From Acanthaster planci (Eukaryota > Echinodermata > Asteroidea > Valvatida > Acanthasteridae): 64,000 nt of DNA. Below the pieces are notes generated by a model, which searched no databases, was not told the DNA's origin, and saw only the letters and a program-made list of their open reading frames with translations. This document shows positions 38,306 to 52,180 of the stretch, piece after piece; the stretch's first letter is position 1, and every line of letters begins with the position of its first letter. Where the stretch lies: contig NW_019091417.1 in assembly GCF_001949145.1 (NCBI RefSeq), forward strand, positions 535,243 to 599,242, given 5' to 3'. The position numbers were made by a program, and so were the translations under genes.

Positions 38306-41300
38306 TGTTGGGAAGCTTATTAAACTGGAAGCAACTCTTGGCGGAAAATTGGTGGACTTCCTTTTCGAGATTTCCAGTTCCACCGAGACAAAATTTACCA
38401 AGTTACAACGATGCACTGCTGTCTGGCACCCAGACTGATGAATTGCGTATGGTCAAAGAACCAAAGAACTATTTAATGGTGCACCATCTACGCACATTTG
38501 CAGTCAATGAGGGCGCTCAATCGCGCGCGCCAGAGGCGAAGAGGCGAGGGTGTAGACAACTACATGTACAGTGTACATCCATGTCCATTGAAAACAATAA
38601 TCATGGAATGATAAACTCAACAAAAAGTTCAGCGCTCAGTGACATGCAAACCGAAATTACTGGAGCTTCTAACAAAACCTAAATTATTGTCTTCACCCTA
38701 ATCTTTCCATTTCTTTTCAATTTTCGGTGGTTTAGCATTTTTTCCTCTATTCACCTGTTCACGCAAAACAAACTTGCCCCTCAAAAGGGATAGCTCCCAA
38801 GCCTGCTCGCAGCCATATTTCAAACAGCTTCCCTCTACTTACGTAATTTCGTCAACTCGTCCCTCGGATGGAAGCCCCCAATCCAAGAAAGAGGTCCTGG
38901 CCTATTTTTCAACAATCTCTCCATTTTTTCCGGCCACACAATCTCCTTAAAAAGCCAATGCCAGGTGACACCCTCCCCATCAAAGCATCCCTTGCCTCTC
39001 GGTGGGTACAGATCTGTAGTATAGTATTTTCAAAACAAGAACTTACTCAATTTTCTATTCTGACAAGGAGATTTGAAAGTATTTTATTAATAGACAGATT
39101 TCAGTCCATACATAACAGTTCCAAGCATCTAGCCAGTTTATTTGTATATCACTCGAATAGCCCAATTTCAACACTTAACAGAAAATTGGCAAAGTTATCA
39201 ACTGGTAACATAACAGCTTATCAAATAACAGAAATCTAAGCAATAATCATCTACCTAATCAGAATTTCTGTACATGCAACTCACACAATTCACTGAAATT
39301 ACTTTTGCTGGGTAGATGCGTATTTCATCAAGTGTCATTCACATCACTTCACACAGGATTCGTTCATCTTTCCCAAATGATCGAAATCCTGAACCGGTTT
39401 CAAACGTTTTATATGAGGGCAAACAGGCCGAGCATTCCTGCCCGAACAATGCTAACTATAAGAATTTATGCAACATTGCAAATCGACACAATACCCCGAT
39501 GTTTGCAACTGAAGTTAGAAGGGTTAATTCTCCTCATTAAGATCACACTTCAATAGATTAACACACAAATTTAAAAGTGACGCTGATCACAACATACACG
39601 TCGTAAGAGCTCACATATACAATGAGACTCAACCCCGCATGTTGTTCATTTTTCCAGTGGAAGCACCATTTTAGACTTCAGGGAATGTCTCCGAGCTCAG
39701 AAAAAGCTGGAACAGTCCCCTGATGTACTGCTTTTAGCAGGAAACACACATCCCTTTTTTTTTGTTTCATCTTCTACAAGGAGTTCATTAAGAGCCCCAT
39801 ATGTACACTCGGTTCCGAAATGTTCACCGTGGGGAAGGACATAAACCTCCATCCATCTACAGCCTCAGACTACACAAACTGTACAGCTAAGTTAAGCATA
39901 GTGATCTTAATCCAAGGGGGGCTTGATTCACAAAACTATAAGTATAGCATGCAGTCTGTGATGTACACAGAGATTTGGAAGATCCCCCGGGAGAAGGAAC
40001 ACTCCTAGCAGACCATAGGATTCGTCCTCTGATCAGAGTAATAAATCCGTTTAACAGGATCAGAGAACGTTTTGAGATACACCCTGGCTTGCTCCTCTTT
40101 TGTGCACAAATGCAAACTCAACAGTGACTGAATTACTGCAGAGTTCTCTACATTGTCACCATGTAAAGCCCTGTGGAACTTTCAACAACTGCAAAGGCTT
40201 CCTGCAAGATTTCAAGGAGCAGTACTCAAATCATGAACCATTTCACTGCTTTTGCTGTCTTGCCAACCTGCCAACCTAGGCATCCTGCTAATTGCTGAAA
40301 GAACTAATTCATCAAATAGCACTTTTAAAAATCTATTTCTGGTGGAATGCATACAAAAATTACTAATATTGTAAAATGGATGCAATCCACTCCCATATTT
40401 CAATGGTACATCCACATGTACTATTTCACAGCAGATCAAGAAACATTCATGTAAGTTTTTAATTTTGTAAATTTAACCATTTACAAATTTCTCACTATTT
40501 GAATTCAATGTTTGATCATTCTCATTAGCTACTTTGAAGGCTGCTTGCTTCACTACATTTTCATCAACATAAAACACTGCAGCTGTCTTAAAATTCCCAA
40601 GCTTGTACAGCCAGTCATCATTAATCTATGATTAGTACACCATACTTGAGTAAATTAATCAAAATAGGCAAGACAAAACTTGTTTGAAAAATGATATCTT
40701 CTCATACAAGAGAGATTCCAATAAACTGTCTCAGTACCCTCGGCAGGGAGGTTGCTGGAACTATGAGAACATGAAATTGCCAGGAATTGGAAGAAATCAA
40801 ATGAATCCTACATGAACAGGGTATGCCGGAAAAAAATGAATCCTGAAATAAAGGGTTAATGAATCCAAGTTGTGTGCCATGTTAAAATGACTAACTATTG
40901 TGTTTGCCATAAAGAGCAAAACACTTTGGACTTCCTCAACTCATGCTTCACCAAGCAGCACTGTTTTAAAAATGACTGATCACATCTAACATGGCCCGAA
41001 GCAAAGTTTAACGTTTTTGAAACATTAAAAAACAAGATGGTTATCAATTCAGTCACAACAAACACTCTTTGCTCAATGGTGAGCTGGACCATGACACTAA
41101 CTGTTGTTAGACATATCTAGCTAACTGGTTTTAACCGAAACAACTTTTTTTTCTCATGCATCAGCCTAATGCATCCGCATCACATAGCTAACCTGAGATA
41201 CGTTTTTCCGCAAAGCAAGACTACAGGCATTCCATTTAACACAAATAAATGTTGGCTTACCACTTTCCCCGAATGAAACTCCAATTCTACAGAAGTGTCG

Positions 41301-43802
41301 CAAATGGCTCTTGACATACATGTACATGTAACATTTTCCAAACAAAGGTGCTCAGTGAAGCATGACAAAAGGGAAGCCATAAAAGTCTTATTTGAATACA
41401 TCTTGCTCCTACTTTATGAAAAATACACGATCATAGTCGTAGAGCACACAACTTCATGAAATCAACCCTTTTTTTCTGGGCCATCATATACACGTATACA
41501 ATGCAAATGTAAGAATGTCCTTTTTGTGGAGTTACGACTGATCCCTGGAAGAGGCCCGACAAACACAAAAAAGGGTTTACATTTTCGTAAACTAAAACTC
41601 ACAGTTCTCATAGAATACCCTCCACTCTAAATTTAGGGGAGGATATTCTGTTAGTTCATGCCTAAAGTCCATCATATACAAGTATATTTACTATAAGAAA
41701 CCATTCCACTATATATCTTTTCTCTTATTACCTTTAAAAAGCTTTGATTCAAATGAAAGTGATAATGACAAAAACTAAACCAACTAAGACTTTAACAACA
41801 GAAATAAATCACTGAAGCATTGTTGAGGTTCAACAAGCCCACTTTTTTATGGATGAATGTACATGCATGTCCTCAGTTGAAAAGAAATAATCCTTCTCTT
41901 AGATTTCGTATTCAAGACAAAATCAAAATCAGTATTGTAGCAAAGTATTGGGGCATTCAAACTGGATACCACCACAAGAGGAATTGAAACAGTCCAATTG
42001 TACGTACATGTATCAAAGTACCAAGATTACTTGAAAGGCAGAGATGCATGCCACTAAAATGAAAGATGCCTACCTAATGCATAGAACGTAGGAATGTTCG
42101 AAGAAAACACAAGTTGTTACCAAGTTGAAAAGAAATGAAGTGAAAAGCATTCCAGGTGAAAATGGATGGGGGAGAACAGAACACTAGCACAAGACTAGCA
42201 CAAGAAACATGCAAGTCCCCTTGCATAAAGATCCAAGACTTAGCATTTTGATGATCAAATGAAACTGTAATAGATTTTGACCGAGTACACAAAGGCTAAA
42301 ATTAACACCTGAATAGTAAATTATTCAAGTCAATCCAAAATTGACAACAATTATTTACAAGTTTTGAACCCTTTTCCTTTGTTTGAATGACAAGTGACTC
42401 TAAGCGAATGCAAAGCCTCTAAATCTAAATGTACACGTTGTATGTACCTCATTTTTTACAAGGTACCAGTACAAGCAACTGGCTATCTCTTGAAGTAAAG
42501 CATTATGGAAATCACTTTCATTTGTTAGTACCAGTATCTATAAAAACTGGTCTTTGATTTAACAACGCACTACAATATGAGAAGGCGGTGGTACAGGACA
42601 ATCTTTCATATACATGTACATTCAAGTAATGTGAATTACATGTACATGTACCAGTTGTGCTTGAGTTGCCCAAATATGCCATGTTAGGATACAACCCCCA
42701 TTAGGCCACTGCTGCTTAAACACCAAACTACAACTCCAATATTTTGGGCCAAGCGAGAGTAACATTTCAAAACAAAGCAATACAAAATATTGCCTATGCG
42801 GTAACAGCTCTTTTATCTTGTAGTTATGGAAAACCAAACTGTGATATTGAATAGCAAAGCCTGAAAGTAAACCTTTCATGGCAGAGCTCCTGGTAGGAAG
42901 TGTTTCAAAACCTTGAATACTCTGATGGAATCACCAGTGTTGCCGTCCATTACAAGTCCGTTCACAAGTAGAGTCCTGTCCTTATGTACTAACAGGCTGA
43001 ACAGTGCCACAGGTTCAGTTTAAAAGGCTTGTGTCTTGGCTTTAATAAGACTGAATGACTTGTGGTGGGCTCACAGGGACTTGTAATGGACTAGGCTGAG
43101 CACTGAACATTAGCCTGCCATACAGACATGTATGTACACCCACCCAAGAATGGCCCAACCCTACATGTTCAACACATTAAGATCATGGCATTTTATGAGG
43201 AATGTTCACCGAGCAGTCAACCAATGCCACAATCCAAATGGAAACAATGTGTGGGCACATTTTCATAAAGCTAGCACAACAGAAAAGTCCAATATTGCTT
43301 AAATGTTGAACTGAATAAATTTGACTTGTCACATTCCATTCGATGTAACACTTGAATAATTCCCTGTCATCTCGTCGATGGGTGGAGGATGATGTGATTA
43401 CTGATTTATTCATACAAACACGTGGCACAAATGTACCAGGTACCAGCACTGCAAAAATAGAATGTTCAAATCGATAAATATTAGACAAACTAATCCCTAA
43501 TAACAAGACATTTCTGAACTCATACATGTACATGTAGTTGATGCAGACGTATACATGTACATTCAGCTGGGGATTTATTCGGCATTAAAAAAAACAATGA
43601 ATATGCCACATTCATGCCATGGAAAGAATAACTTCCTGAGGTGACAGATGGGAGAATCCATTCCACTCGGCCTTGCGTTGTGAAATGAAACGTTCCATCT
43701 GCCATCTCATCAAACGATTCTCACCACGGCACTCATTCCTTTATTGGCACACTGGCACGCACATATTGTAGTGCGTTGTTCATCTCTCATGCTTGGTTGC
43801 TC
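38306..43802. other. Intergenic region between IK 5' and PGRMC 3' ends
   Basis: About 5.5 kb of AT-rich sequence with no supported exon on either strand. The IK promoter should sit at the left end and the PGRMC 3' UTR at the right end. Several open stretches of 60-125 codons are present but match no family and lack splice context. TACATGTACATG-type simple repeats recur (for example near 41.3, 42.6 and 43.5 kb). Confidence 0.6.
43740..43745 (-). promoter_or_regulatory. Candidate PGRMC polyadenylation signal
   Basis: This AATAAA on the minus strand lies about 60 bases after the PGRMC stop codon (43805-43803). Confidence 0.45.
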
Positions 43803-46800
43803 CTAGTTCTCTTTCTTCTCTGTCTCTGTGGCGGACTCTTCATCTGAATATTCCGTGGGCTCCTCCCCTGGTTTCAACAACTTGCCCACGTAGTCATATT
43901 TTTCTGTGGAGATAAGACAAAGATGCACATGTAACAAATCACAGTGAATGAAACTTTCTTATCAAGAACAAAAATGCATCAATTGTGAAAATTTGTAAAG
44001 AGAGACTTTTAACACTGAGAGGGAGGGGCACAAAAGATCTTCTTTCCCACGACTGCACAAGCAATCCATTTTTAAACAATTGCAACACAGATCAAGGTTC
44101 AAGCTTGAAGGGTAGTAGTGACAAATTTTTCATTGACACAGGTTTTTTTGGTAACTTTACATGTCAATTGCTTCGTTGATAAATGTACAGAAAGTGCACT
44201 TTATTATACATTGAAAACTTTGCCGTGCTTTCCTGGGAAGCTGAGGGCACTGTTCTTCCGTTCAAATTGTGAATCAGAATTTACACACTGAAAACATACT
44301 AAGAAAGGATTGCTTACAAGCAAAAAAAGGATTGCTTACTTGCAAATACCAAAGAAATGAATATTGAGGCCAGCAAAATCAAAAGAGTAATTTCTGTGCA
44401 TAAACCACCGTAACATTAAAGTGTTCTTCGATGGATGCCATGTTGCTCACTAATATAGTAATTTACATAAAAATGAAAAAGGTGGCAAAATATCCTTTAA
44501 AACTGTAACAGAAATTGAAAATCGGGATACCTGAAACAAAAAGGTGCATTTTGCAGGTCTGAATTGTAACAAAATGTACTTAAGAGACCGTTTAAGGTTC
44601 AGCTAAGCCAACTCTTTATCAGATTTTTTTTTCTCTCATCGAAGATAATCTCAGATCAAAACACAGTTTTATCAAAGCAGTCACCTTAAAATCGCTGTGC
44701 GCATGTACACATCAATAAAAACCATTTTCTCGCAATGCTGGGTAACCCTGTTACCTTTTCATTGAGTGTAAGTTGTCTGACTGCACCTGCATGCCCCCCT
44801 GATGTTTCCAAACAGTAATTTCTAATGGCTGACACTTACCCATGAACTGCATTTCCCATTCTCGGACACCATCCAAAGATTCCTTGTCTAGGTCAGAAAG
44901 GTCATCGTACTCATCTTTGAAAGAATCCTTATCCAAAGAGAATGTTGCTAAGGCACGGGAAGCATCGTGACCAGCAAAAACGCCGTATGGACCCCCTGCA
45001 TACAGACAAAATGACAGATCACTGCACACTCAAGTGTAAACTGTCATCTCACTTTTGATAGTGTAAAAACCGTCTGTGGATTTCACAAGTGCAAATTAAC
45101 CACGTTGGAGGAAGTGTTCTTGATATGCCAGGCAATTTTTTTTCAAAGATGGGCATGCAACTCTTGTTTTCAATAAAAAGAGGAAAACCTACGCGAACGA
45201 CACAGCAAGTGTAAAGTGAAAAGCCAATACAGTGGGCCCCGAAAAATTTTGAATTCTGGATGCTCTCTGGTACATTCTGGGCAGTTCTGGAAAAGACTCT
45301 TGCTGACTGGCTCATGAAGAAAGTCTTTCTTCAAGAAGAAAGCGAGAGATGCCTTGTGACCATGTCCTCCCTTTTCAAAGTCATTTTTCCACGTTGTCAA
45401 ATGATCTCAGATGTTTTTCCGACACGTACATGTATATGTGCACGTACATTGCTCAGAGCGACAGCATGTGCAGTCCGTATCCATGCAAGTTGATTGAGAA
45501 AAAGATACGGAGCCAGACTATTGACCAGAATAGAATAGAGGGCGCTATGATAAACAGCTCATTTAAAAGTTTCCTCTCACACACTAGCACAGAACCAGAC
45601 AACAATTTCTATCCTTGTTTTTTCTGAGTGGAAGCATGATTGTATGAGTTTCCGCCAAGCGGCAGCAAGGCCTCATCATGTCAACCGTGCAGCGATCCCA
45701 GGTGCAAGCAAACGATGAAAGTGTGGACAAAGCCTAAGGTGGAATCTTTTGTGGTCCGATCTTTTAAATAATGCGGAAATCCGCAGCTCCACGGAAGAGT
45801 TGCATGCCTGCATAGAAAGTGATGAAGACCCACACAAGACACAAAATTTGATAAAACTTCAAATTGTTACCACTCGATGCAAAAAATGCTGGCTTCAATC
45901 ACAACAATGACCTAAAGTTACACATTGAACAATTTGTAATGGTACCAACAGACGGCACGATTAGGATATAAATACGTACATGTACATCCGTCTGCATGCA
46001 TGTTGATAAGGTTAAAATCTAAAGCATACAGGAAGACACATGTACTAGTACATGTACATACAGCTGTATGTACACGTATACTGGTACAGGTGTAAGTACA
46101 TGTAGGTTTTGCATGCGTTGGAAGGGGAGAATTTCTTGTTAGGACACAGGGGTGAAATTGGAGAAAAATGAAAAATTCAGAATGTAATCACTGGACATTT
46201 TGAGCGCACCCATTAACATCCACGTACATGTACCCATATTTGTGTTCTGTATCAATATTACATGTAAAAACTTTGAAGTGGTAAACATGGGATATTCCAG
46301 ATTCTAAGAACAGGTTGTTTGAAAAATCCTGAAATCAGGGAAAAATCCTGACCAATCCCACCCTTCAGGAAAGCTGGAATTGCAGTATGGACAAAATTTG
46401 TAACCATAATGTTTTTGTTCCTCATAATGTCTACAATTAAACACATGTACACGCATAATCTCCATTATAAAGTAACAAATGTACATGTGCACAACCACAC
46501 GTACACATGTATAGGTACAATGAACACTGTATGCGCCCACAGTGTCTAAAGGTACATGTACTTGTACATGTATGAACATACTTGCTCCGCAGTTGTGGGG
46601 ACGTACACGTTATTTCACCTATTTTGTAGAGATCGAGAACATCATGAAGACAGCGAAATGTCCCCAAAACTTGGTTCTAATGGCTCTGACTTGGTTCTAA
46701 TTTCCCCTTAAACACTGGTGAAGGCCTGCCTGTTGTACATGTACTTTCACATGCATGATGTATCCCCACCATGCCTACAGTTCGTGCCTGCACCATATAC

Positions 46801-49213
46801 AAGAGTTTAATACAAAGTTCATTTTTCACAGAAAGGTCGTCCAGTCTTTGTTGGCTGGCTTAGTACCAGTATATTTTAGGTACAAGAAGCTCCAAATGCA
46901 GACTCACAACTTGTACATTGGAACTGCTTTATCTGATCAGTGTGTGTGCATTTCTGCTTGGCTTACTAAATGGCATGACTAAGCACAGGACTGGGATACA
47001 TAGGTCGGCAGTCTGCAATACAGTGTTTGGTGATATTTGCACAAACACATGAAGCACATTGTGTGGTGAACCCATGTTTGCATTACACCTTGGATGTACA
47101 TGTACATGTATGCTATGGATGTCTGCAATAAGTGACTTCAAGTTCCAAAAAAAAAAGGATATCGAATATTGTACAGTAGATATCTTTAGTTACAAAGCCA
47201 AAATTATGCACAAATGAGCCCTTTTTAAACCTTTCCACGGTGAAGGTGCATGGGGCAGGTACATTGAAAATAATGTCTCAACCTTGTGTGATTCATGGCA
47301 GCTCATACTAACGCATAAATTGTAAATAGTATGCCAGTTTGCCATTTCATCTTTGACACATACATGTACAAAAATTAGAATTCCACTGCCCTTCTGGAAG
47401 GTGTTCTCAATATTGTGCACCAGTAGGCAGATCACACACACTTCACCATACATGTAGTTAGGCTTGACCAACTCCAGCACCCTACACATACCGGTAGCCG
47501 GTACATGCATTTAGAATTGCCGCAACTACATGTATGGTGTATACATATAGTTAGCATTATCCCAACTGTAATGCAACTTCTGGGAGTTAAATTTGAATAA
47601 AATATGGTACACCGAGCTCGTTAAATTCATGTGAACGTAACGCTTAAAATTCTCCATATTAAGTAACCGTTGCTATGCATTGTGCCTCGTGATTTAGGCG
47701 AGCTTTTGCTAAGTTACATAAGAGTACACTGTTTTCAATGGATTAGAGGGCACAAAGGAACCAGTCTATTCCAGAGATGGTGGTCACTGTAAAAAAAGGT
47801 TGCCCAGAATCACTAAGCACAGTAACAGTGTCTCATAGACTGGGGAATTCAAAGTGTTATGTTTAAGTGCAATCGGATAACTCAGAGTACCAGGTTTGTT
47901 CAAAATTGACTCCAGAGTCTGACAATGGAACTGACAATGTTACAATGTACATGTACGTCCCAATTATGGCAATAGCCCCTATTATTATACTTGGACAAGT
48001 CTAAACTATAGTTGGGATAGGCCCAAGTATAGTTGGTGTCACCACAAGTCACCACAGGTCTCCATTAGACAGTCACTAATAATTCAGTTGTGAATCAATT
48101 TGTTTGTTCTGATCTGATTTGTGAACTGACAAGTTTGTGCATTAACTTGTATTTATGACTTGTGTCGCGGCAAAATTGACTGCTGATCTAGTGAGTGTTG
48201 TTGAACTAATTCAGGGGCGTCAGCAGCCAATCGTGTAAGCCTCGTGTCCTACATGTAGCTGCGCAATTATAAGTGTTTTCTAAGTAAACACACTTTCCCT
48301 CCTAGTTTGAACTTGCCTGGACTTTTCTGCTGATGGCTAATAGGTCTCCGTGGGGAAATATTATTCTGCCATCCATATATGGAATTCTTTCCCGGTTGTA
48401 CATGTACATGTATTTCATAAAAGCCTTGTTAAGTTTGGCAATGATAAGCCTTAACCACACATGATGAGTTTGTCCAATTACATGTATTCATTTTAGTTCA
48501 TCCTAATGACAATGTACGCCTCCTAAAATCACTGTGTAAGTTACAGAATGCATGTTCCGTATGCCATCATTTGCTGCACAAGTTCCAAATTTTCATTGGT
48601 TTGAAACGCTATGGGATTCTGAATGTACCCATTTACATTTATTTTGCCTAGAATTGCCCTTTTTCAATCAAATCTTCCCCTAAAAGCCCTCCGCAAAACA
48701 GAAGACTCTGCATCCCGCTAGAGTTTGGGACGCATGCTAGAGCTAGAGGACAATGTTTTGATTTCCCCTCCCCTTAGTCATCACTACGCTAGTGTGGTGG
48801 GCATGGTGGGGAATATGTCAGGAGGATTAAGGGGATCACAGCGTAGTCAAAGAGTTTGGCATAATTCACAGCATGCATACTTCGAAGCACCTCCCGGTAC
48901 TTTCTCTCTTCACGGTTCTACATTCATGACATTGCTCACCTGGTCCGTAAAATCTCCTCCCCCTCGACACATCAAAAACTTTGCCGTTCACTGCAACCAG
49001 CACCCGTTTGTCTGCGCCAGTGCCATCGTAGTCTTTCAAATCTTGCAGGGTGAAATCTCTCTTCTTCATCTTCGGGAGAGGTGGATCCCTGGGTGGATCT
49101 GGCTTCCTTCTACTCCCTACAAAGATTTTGTAGAGAAGAAATCCGCAAACGGACAGTAATGCGAGATTTATTGGGTTGAAAAACAGCTCTCTCAACAGTT
49201 CCTCGACCGCCAT
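43803..49213 (-). CDS. PGRMC1: Membrane-associated progesterone receptor component (cytochrome b5-like haem protein), complete
   Basis: Three exons, 49213-48940, 44995-44840 and 43903-43803, join in phase to 176 aa (human PGRMC1 is 195). Residues about 14-32 form one transmembrane helix ([18 protein letters not shown]). A proline-rich linker follows, then the cytochrome b5-like domain (about 53-150) with [36 protein letters not shown] and DASRALATF. The Tyr of GPYGVF (Tyr95) corresponds to the haem-ligating Tyr113 of human PGRMC1. The C-terminal tail keeps EYSDEES, matching the regulated YSDEE site of vertebrates. The family resides in the ER and related membranes and handles haem, cytochrome P450 and sterol partners. 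Vertebrates have two paralogues; this could be the single pro-orthologue, so the PGRMC1 versus PGRMC2 label is nominal. Intron 1 is about 3.9 kb and repeat-rich. Confidence 0.96.
47582..47985. repeat. Dispersed non-autonomous DNA element, copy B
   Basis: This aligns by eye with copies at 6923-7295 and 61729-61967 through AAATTTGAATAAAATATGG, CACTGTTTTCAATGGAT, GGGCACA.AGGA.CCAGT and TTTAAGTGCAATCGGATAAC. Its terminal repeats are degraded. It lies in PGRMC intron 1. Confidence 0.55.
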
Positions 49214-51329
49214 GGTGGATGCTGAGAATTTAGTCTGGTGAACTTTATTTTATTTGTAAAGACTTTAGATGAGTGGCGTCCAGGTATCAGACTGATTAGC
49301 TTTCGCTTGTGCTACGTAGATTTCGCGCGTCGGGGTCGCGATATCGATAGATCGCATGTTCACAATCATGACCTTGACAAAAGTCCCGAACTTAATCTGG
49401 GCGGAGCGCAAAAAGGGAGGGATTTCTTCTCTTCAATTTTGATTTGAAAACACAAAAAGGTAGAATCAACAGGGTAATGAAATAAATATTACACAAAAAA
49501 TAACTTGACAGAAGACTGTTTCTTTACTTTCTGAAATAACTTGTGATAGGTAATTGCACTTATAAACAAACAAAAACGTAGCTTCTGCTGTTTATTTCAA
49601 AAGCAATGTATCTTTAAGATGTTAAGTTGAAAAGTACAACGAGAAAAGAGAATGTATAATTGTAATATCCGGCTATTAGAACAGTTACAGTTTGAATAAA
49701 AATATGATGATCTACCACTTGATGGCATCATGGTGGTAGGTAGATCAATTTGCCATCAAACCTGTAGGCCCAGTCTAGCACAACGCATACCACCCGCATG
49801 TTTGCATTATTGCTAAAGCTCACTGTACGTGTACGATTTGGGTCAGCTTACCACTAATTCATTGGCTACGATCACATAACAGGGGCGGATCCACGTTGCA
49901 ACGGGTTGGGACATTTTTTGTTCGTACAACATAAGCCTTTACGCCGTCGGCGAAGCCATAAATCTCTTGTTTTGTTCTTAGCAGCACACGCAAAATAAGA
50001 CATTGTGCTTTATTTTTTATAGGGTCTGAACAATCCCTGCCGGAAAAACTATCTGCTTATGCAACAGTACATACATGTACATTATACATGTACATATACA
50101 CAATATGCCGCATAATTAACTGTCGTGTACGAGAGTACTACATACTAGCCTTCCTGTTTCTCTCAGGGTTATTACACCCGGCAAATTCCTTAGGTGTTCC
50201 TGACACCAAGGGCTCACTTTTTCAAATACGGGAAACTGTCCCACTAGTATGCGCTTCATTCATCAATACACGCGAGTGTCAGTCGGCGAAGACGCGTCCT
50301 CGTACGTTCAAGTTCAGGGGGCGTGGGTCCGTCCAACATTTCCCTGCGGAGTGCGCGAGCGGGCAGATTTCATTATTAAAAAGTTGTTGGATATTCAGTT
50401 GAAGGCAAACAGAAGATCTAGGGGAAAGTAAATGGTATCATCCTCTTAATAGTAATTAAATATTTCAAAGATTAAATAGGTTTACACAGTTGACAATAAT
50501 CCGGGACCAGAGGGCACTGGTGGTAGAGGCTAAAGTGTATAAGTGTCTTTCACCAAAGCAGTTTTAAGCCTAGACCTATAATTTTGAGCACAACTGGTAG
50601 TTATACCACTGAAGTAACACACCCATCACACGCGTCATGATCACGCGGAAACGTTGATCCGTGTAATCTTCAATGAGGGCTCTGAGACTTTACATAATGC
50701 ACTTGAATTAATTAACCCTTCCCTTCCTAGTGCTGTCATACAGGGGGCGGTATGTACGACTACAGGCGGAAAAACGATTGCTACTATAATGTCATACACT
50801 ATTAGAGCTGCTGACTCTGTAGACAAATTCAAGTCTACGCTAAAAACATAATCTCCTTGCCCAACTGTAGTTTTGAATCCTCTTTGTTCATGGCAATAAT
50901 TGACATTGAGACTTCTGACTGGGATTATGATGGAAATCTAGCAAATGTGGACCATGGTCACCTCCCATGAAGTTGGTGAAGTAATTTAGTGAAGTCACAC
51001 CTGATCGTCACGGGAATTTCTTCCGTTCATAATGAGTCCGTCATCTCAAAAACGATCTGCGTGCATCTTAATTTACCTAAATGGAAAAGTCCGTCGTTTA
51101 ATTTCCATCTCAAAGTCAAGGTGGACTGTAAATGCTCCTTCTAGTTCGACATCAGCTTGTCAATGAGGAAATTCTCTCAGTCTCGATACCAGTGATAAAA
51201 TGTTAATAACTACCAGGGTCAAAATTTGAGGAAATAAACTGAATGTGGTTTTAAAGCCCTAGGTCCATAGACATGGATATTTCTCATGTGCTTCCCCCAA
51301 GTTATGGAACATAAGTATTTAATCGCAAT

Positions 51330-51423
51330 TTGTTTGTTTGTTTGTTGGGGTGTTTGTTTGTTTGTTTGTTTGTTTGTTTGTTGGGGTGTTGGGGTGTTGG
51401 GGTGTTTGTTTGTTTGTTTGTTT
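51330..51423 (+). repeat. TTTG microsatellite with GGGGTGTT interruptions
   Basis: Runs of TTTG alternate with GGGGTGTT units, four of which carry four-G runs. The plus strand could in principle form a G-quadruplex. The overlapping Cys/Val/Leu-rich open frame is a by-product of the repeat. Confidence 0.85.
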
Positions 51424-52074
51424 CATAGTGACGGTTTACTTTTCGAGTCGGGAATGAAACCAATGGCTAAAGAATCAATTCATTGTCAATTTCTACTGGC
51501 AGATTGATTTAATTAACTTGCCTTTGCAATACATGCATTGTATTTGGATTCTTTTACAGCGCAAACTTGGGGGGTTGGGAACGAAATCGGCATTCCTCAG
51601 CTGTTGATGGAAAAGAAAAGTAAATATTTGGAATGCGGGTCTTGCCATTGAGTCTTGTGAAAGAGCTCTGTAGCAAGAAGAGGTTGAATGCAAAATTCCA
51701 TCTCAGAGGTGAAAGAGTTGACAATCCCGATTCCTCACATTCTTTACGGAGTTTGCGCTGTCTTCACTATACGCAGGCCATCTTCGCCGTCTAGGAATCA
51801 GTCTTGCATCATATGTATCCTATCAGTACATCTTAGGTCTGGTGAGTATAGTTCACTGCTTCCTTAGTATGTAAAGCTTATTTCGGTTGTAACACAATTG
51901 TGTCTGTTTAAAGTGTCCTTAAGATTTGAGAGCCCGGCCTAGCATTTTGAGGATGGGCTGGGCACTTAACGTCAAATGAACGGAATAACGCAAACTGTAC
52001 GAAAGGCAACCCTAAATTTACTCAGCAATCCCCGTCCACGGCCTGTTATCTCTTCAACACAACCAACAGCTAGG

Positions 52075-52180
52075 CCTGGATTCGGAAAGAGTTCCATATA
52101 CGAACAACACTAGTTTTCCCTTAAAATTTAATTAACAGCCGTCAGGAATTGACAACATGTCCGAAGAACTTACTTTGAAA
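52075..52180. repeat. Dispersed repeat, paired with 59085-59215
   Basis: The segment beginning AAAGAGTTCCATATACGAAC aligns by eye with the one beginning AAAGAGTTCCATGTAAAAC near 59092. Shared blocks are AACAACACTA.TTT.CCCTT and CATCAG-like/TGA.AACAT.TCC. The family is unknown. Confidence 0.45.

Noticed and set aside
46030-46110. CRISPR-like array of regularly spaced repeats (TACATGTAC)
   Set aside because: It is simple-sequence palindromic repeat without unique spacers, in a eukaryotic intron.
50641-50851. Possible retrotransposon C-terminal tail on plus strand
   Set aside because: The DSVDKFKSTLKT ending is suggestive, but there is no AGPRLWN-type block or other support.
51286-51507. Cys/Val/Leu-rich open frame resembling a membrane peptide
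   Set aside because: It is the translation of the TTTG microsatellite with GGGGTGTT interruptions.
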